The notes under the pieces were generated by a model. It did not search any database. It had not been told where the DNA came from and was given only the letters and a program-made list of their open reading frames with translations. A stretch of DNA of 31,087 nt from an uncultured Microbacterium sp. (GTDB taxonomy: Bacteria; Actinomycetota; Actinomycetes; Actinomycetales; Microbacteriaceae): contig CANSLE010000004.1 of assembly GCA_947647645.1 (NCBI GenBank), forward strand, positions 1 through 31,087. The letters run 5' to 3'. The translations under genes and the position numbers were made by a program. Position 1 is the stretch's first letter. Every line of letters starts with the position of its first letter. Below, in pieces: positions 29,852-31,087 of this stretch.

Positions 29852-30194
29852 CGCATCCTCTTTCGGCGGGCCTTGTGGGCTGTGCTCAGCGGATACCTCG
29901 GCGTTGCGGCATCCACCCCTATTCTGCCTCGATCGGCCGCGACGCGGCGGCCGGGTCGGGCGGTGGCGTCATGGTGGCTCCGACGTGGCGTGACGAACGT
30001 CGGACTTTCGCCGCAGCGACCCCCGGCGCGCCAGGCGGGGGGTGACCGCGGACACAGAAGTCGGGCGCTCGTCACGGGCGGTCGGCATCGACCGTGGCGG
30101 CGAGGGTTCCTCCCCAGGCCGGGTCCCGGCGGGCGTTGCCCACAAAAGCCGCCGCCGTCCCCGCCCACCGGCACCGAGCCGCCACGATCGTCTG
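29852..30194. other. divergent intergenic region
   Basis: About 340 bases between two divergently transcribed genes. The open frames here (for example the GTG at 30042 in frame with the downstream gene) have low-complexity, Arg/Pro-rich products and are not convincing. It should contain both promoters. I see no repeat, RNA motif or palindrome above background. Confidence 0.4.
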
Positions 30195-31043
30195 ATGGAG
30201 GCGCGAGAGGACGTGGATGCGGCTCCTGAGTCGTGGCGGGTGGTGTCGCGGGCGGAACTGTACGCCGAGGGATGGACCTGGCGTCGGATCGATCAGGCCA
30301 TCGCGAGAGGATGGCTCTGCCGTGCCCGGAGGGACGCGTACCTGTCGGGCGAGGTCGACGCGCGGACGCGTGCCGCGGCTGAGGTCGGAGGCCAGCTGAC
30401 CTGTGTGTCGGAGCTCGCCCGCCGCGGTGTGTTCGTGCTCGACGCGAACCGGCTGCACGTGCGCCTGCACCCGCGGCGGGGTCGACGTCGGCCGGTGCAC
30501 AGCCGTGCTCGGGTGCACTGGTCTGGCGACGGATCGCGGATCACCGCGAATGCACCGTTGGTGGAGGCGGTGGTCGACGCCGTCCGGTGTCAGGGGCCGG
30601 TCGAGGCGATCGCGTCCCTCGATTCGGCGCTTCATCGGCGTCTCATCGGCGAGGAAGACCTGGCCGACATCTTCCGGATGCTGCCCCGCCGGTACGGCGT
30701 GCTCCGCGGTCTCATCGATCGCTCGGCGGAGGCCGGCGGTGAGAGCATCATGCGGGTCTTGCTGCGGAAGATGGGATGCCGCGTCGAGTGTCAGGTGCAC
30801 ATCTCCGGTGTCGGCCGGGTCGATCTGCTTGTCGACGGATGGCTCATCGTCGAGTGCGACAGCGAGGCGCACCATTCGAGCTGGGCGCAGCAGAAGGAGG
30901 ACCGCAGGCGGGATCAGGCCGCCGCCGCCCTCGGCTACGTCACCTATCGGCCGATCGCCGAGGACATCTTCTGGCACCGTGATCGGGTCGTCGCCGCCGT
31001 GCGGGGCCTCCGCGGCTCTGCCGCCACGGCGCGCCGGCGCTGA
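30195..31043 (+). CDS. DUF559-domain protein, AbiEi-like N-terminus
   Basis: A 282-residue protein with an N-terminal winged-helix-like segment (VVSRAELYAEGWTWRRIDQA, then IARGWLCRARRDAYL), like the AbiEi antitoxin-type HTH common in actinobacteria. The C-terminal region is a restriction-endonuclease fold of the DUF559/Vsr type: GGESIMRVLLRKMGCRVECQ, GRVDLLVDGWLIVECDSEAH and YVTYRPIAEDIFWHRDRV. The PD-(D/E)xK core would use D in VDLLVDG and E in VECD. The start ATG at 30195 is chosen by domain beginning; no Shine-Dalgarno is obvious. Function unknown; often found alone, without a partner toxin. Confidence 0.85.
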   Translation: MEAREDVDAAPESWRVVSRAELYAEGWTWRRIDQAIARGWLCRARRDAYLSGEVDARTRAAAEVGGQLTCVSELARRGVFVLDANRLHVRLHPRRGRRRPVHSRARVHWSGDGSRITANAPLVEAVVDAVRCQGPVEAIASLDSALHRRLIGEEDLADIFRMLPRRYGVLRGLIDRSAEAGGESIMRVLLRKMGCRVECQVHISGVGRVDLLVDGWLIVECDSEAHHSSWAQQKEDRRRDQAAAALGYVTYRPIAEDIFWHRDRVVAAVRGLRGSAATARRR

Positions 31044-31087
31044 CGGCGCGTCTCGACCGCGAGGAGGGCGTCCGAGCGGTGACGATC

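Noticed and set aside
30042..30194. Upstream GTG start for the DUF559 protein
   Set aside because: The added 51 residues are Arg/Pro/Ser-rich and the conserved domain begins just after the ATG at 30195.
28190..30229. 679-residue plus-strand open frame
   Set aside because: It is antisense to the CoA ligase and the amino-acid dehydrogenase, which have full motifs; the product is of shadow composition.
1..31087. CRISPR array or tandem repeat array
   Set aside because: No regularly spaced repeats were seen anywhere in the window.

Overview
The window looks like a chromosomal segment of a high-GC actinomycete of the family Microbacteriaceae, most likely Microbacterium or a close relative. This is an inference from the codon usage, several promoters placed for leaderless transcription, and the core gene order (mscL, FmdB-type zinc ribbon, 5-formyl-THF cyclo-ligase, galU, RimJ-type acetyltransferase). 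No taxonomic search was run.

Region 1 (1-7.6 kb) is ordinary core genome. It holds the 3' part of an SF1-type helicase/nuclease gene with a small conserved partner, mscL, an FmdB-type protein, the cyclo-ligase, galU, a RimJ-type acetyltransferase, a coiled-coil membrane protein, a cytosine-deaminase-like amidohydrolase and tRNA-Ala(CGC).

Region 2 (7.6-20.7 kb) starts right after the tRNA and is accessory DNA full of mobile-element debris. There are remnants of a large serine recombinase, an IS3-type transposase, an MmyB-type regulator, a UvrA-like ATPase, an IS481 transposase, an IS256 (Mutator) transposase and a recombinase-type HTH protein. Intact cargo lies between them: an MFS exporter with its TetR regulator; a TetR-SDR-zinc alcohol dehydrogenase module with a perfect operator-like palindrome; and the most interesting locus, a minus-strand type VII (ESX/WXG100) effector cassette at 14.75-19.49 kb. 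That cassette reads, in transcription order: C-terminal stub of an FtsK/EccC-like secretion ATPase (cut off by the IS256 remnant), an Esx-like protein, a WXG protein, a 577-aa alpha/beta-hydrolase effector, a lipoprotein, a shortened second copy of the hydrolase domain, and a second lipoprotein. I read it as a duplicated lipase/esterase toxin with lipoprotein immunity proteins, now orphaned from its secretion ATPase.

Region 3 (20.7-23.1 kb) has an SDR plus SnoaL-like pair, divergent from an HxlR regulator with a palindrome and a large hairpin between them, and a ClbS/DfsB-like protein.

Region 4 (23.2-26.2 kb) holds an overlapping gene pair encoding a MazG-type pyrophosphohydrolase and a GIY-YIG plus DUF2075 (SLFN-group-3-like) helicase. 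This has the look of a two-gene anti-phage system. It is followed by an XRE regulator and a small CPHWC-motif protein.

Region 5 (26.4-31.1 kb) returns to metabolic genes: an NADPH-dependent FMN reductase, a 4-coumarate-CoA-ligase-like acyl-CoA synthetase, a Leu/Phe-type amino-acid dehydrogenase and a DUF559 (AbiEi-like) nuclease-fold protein.
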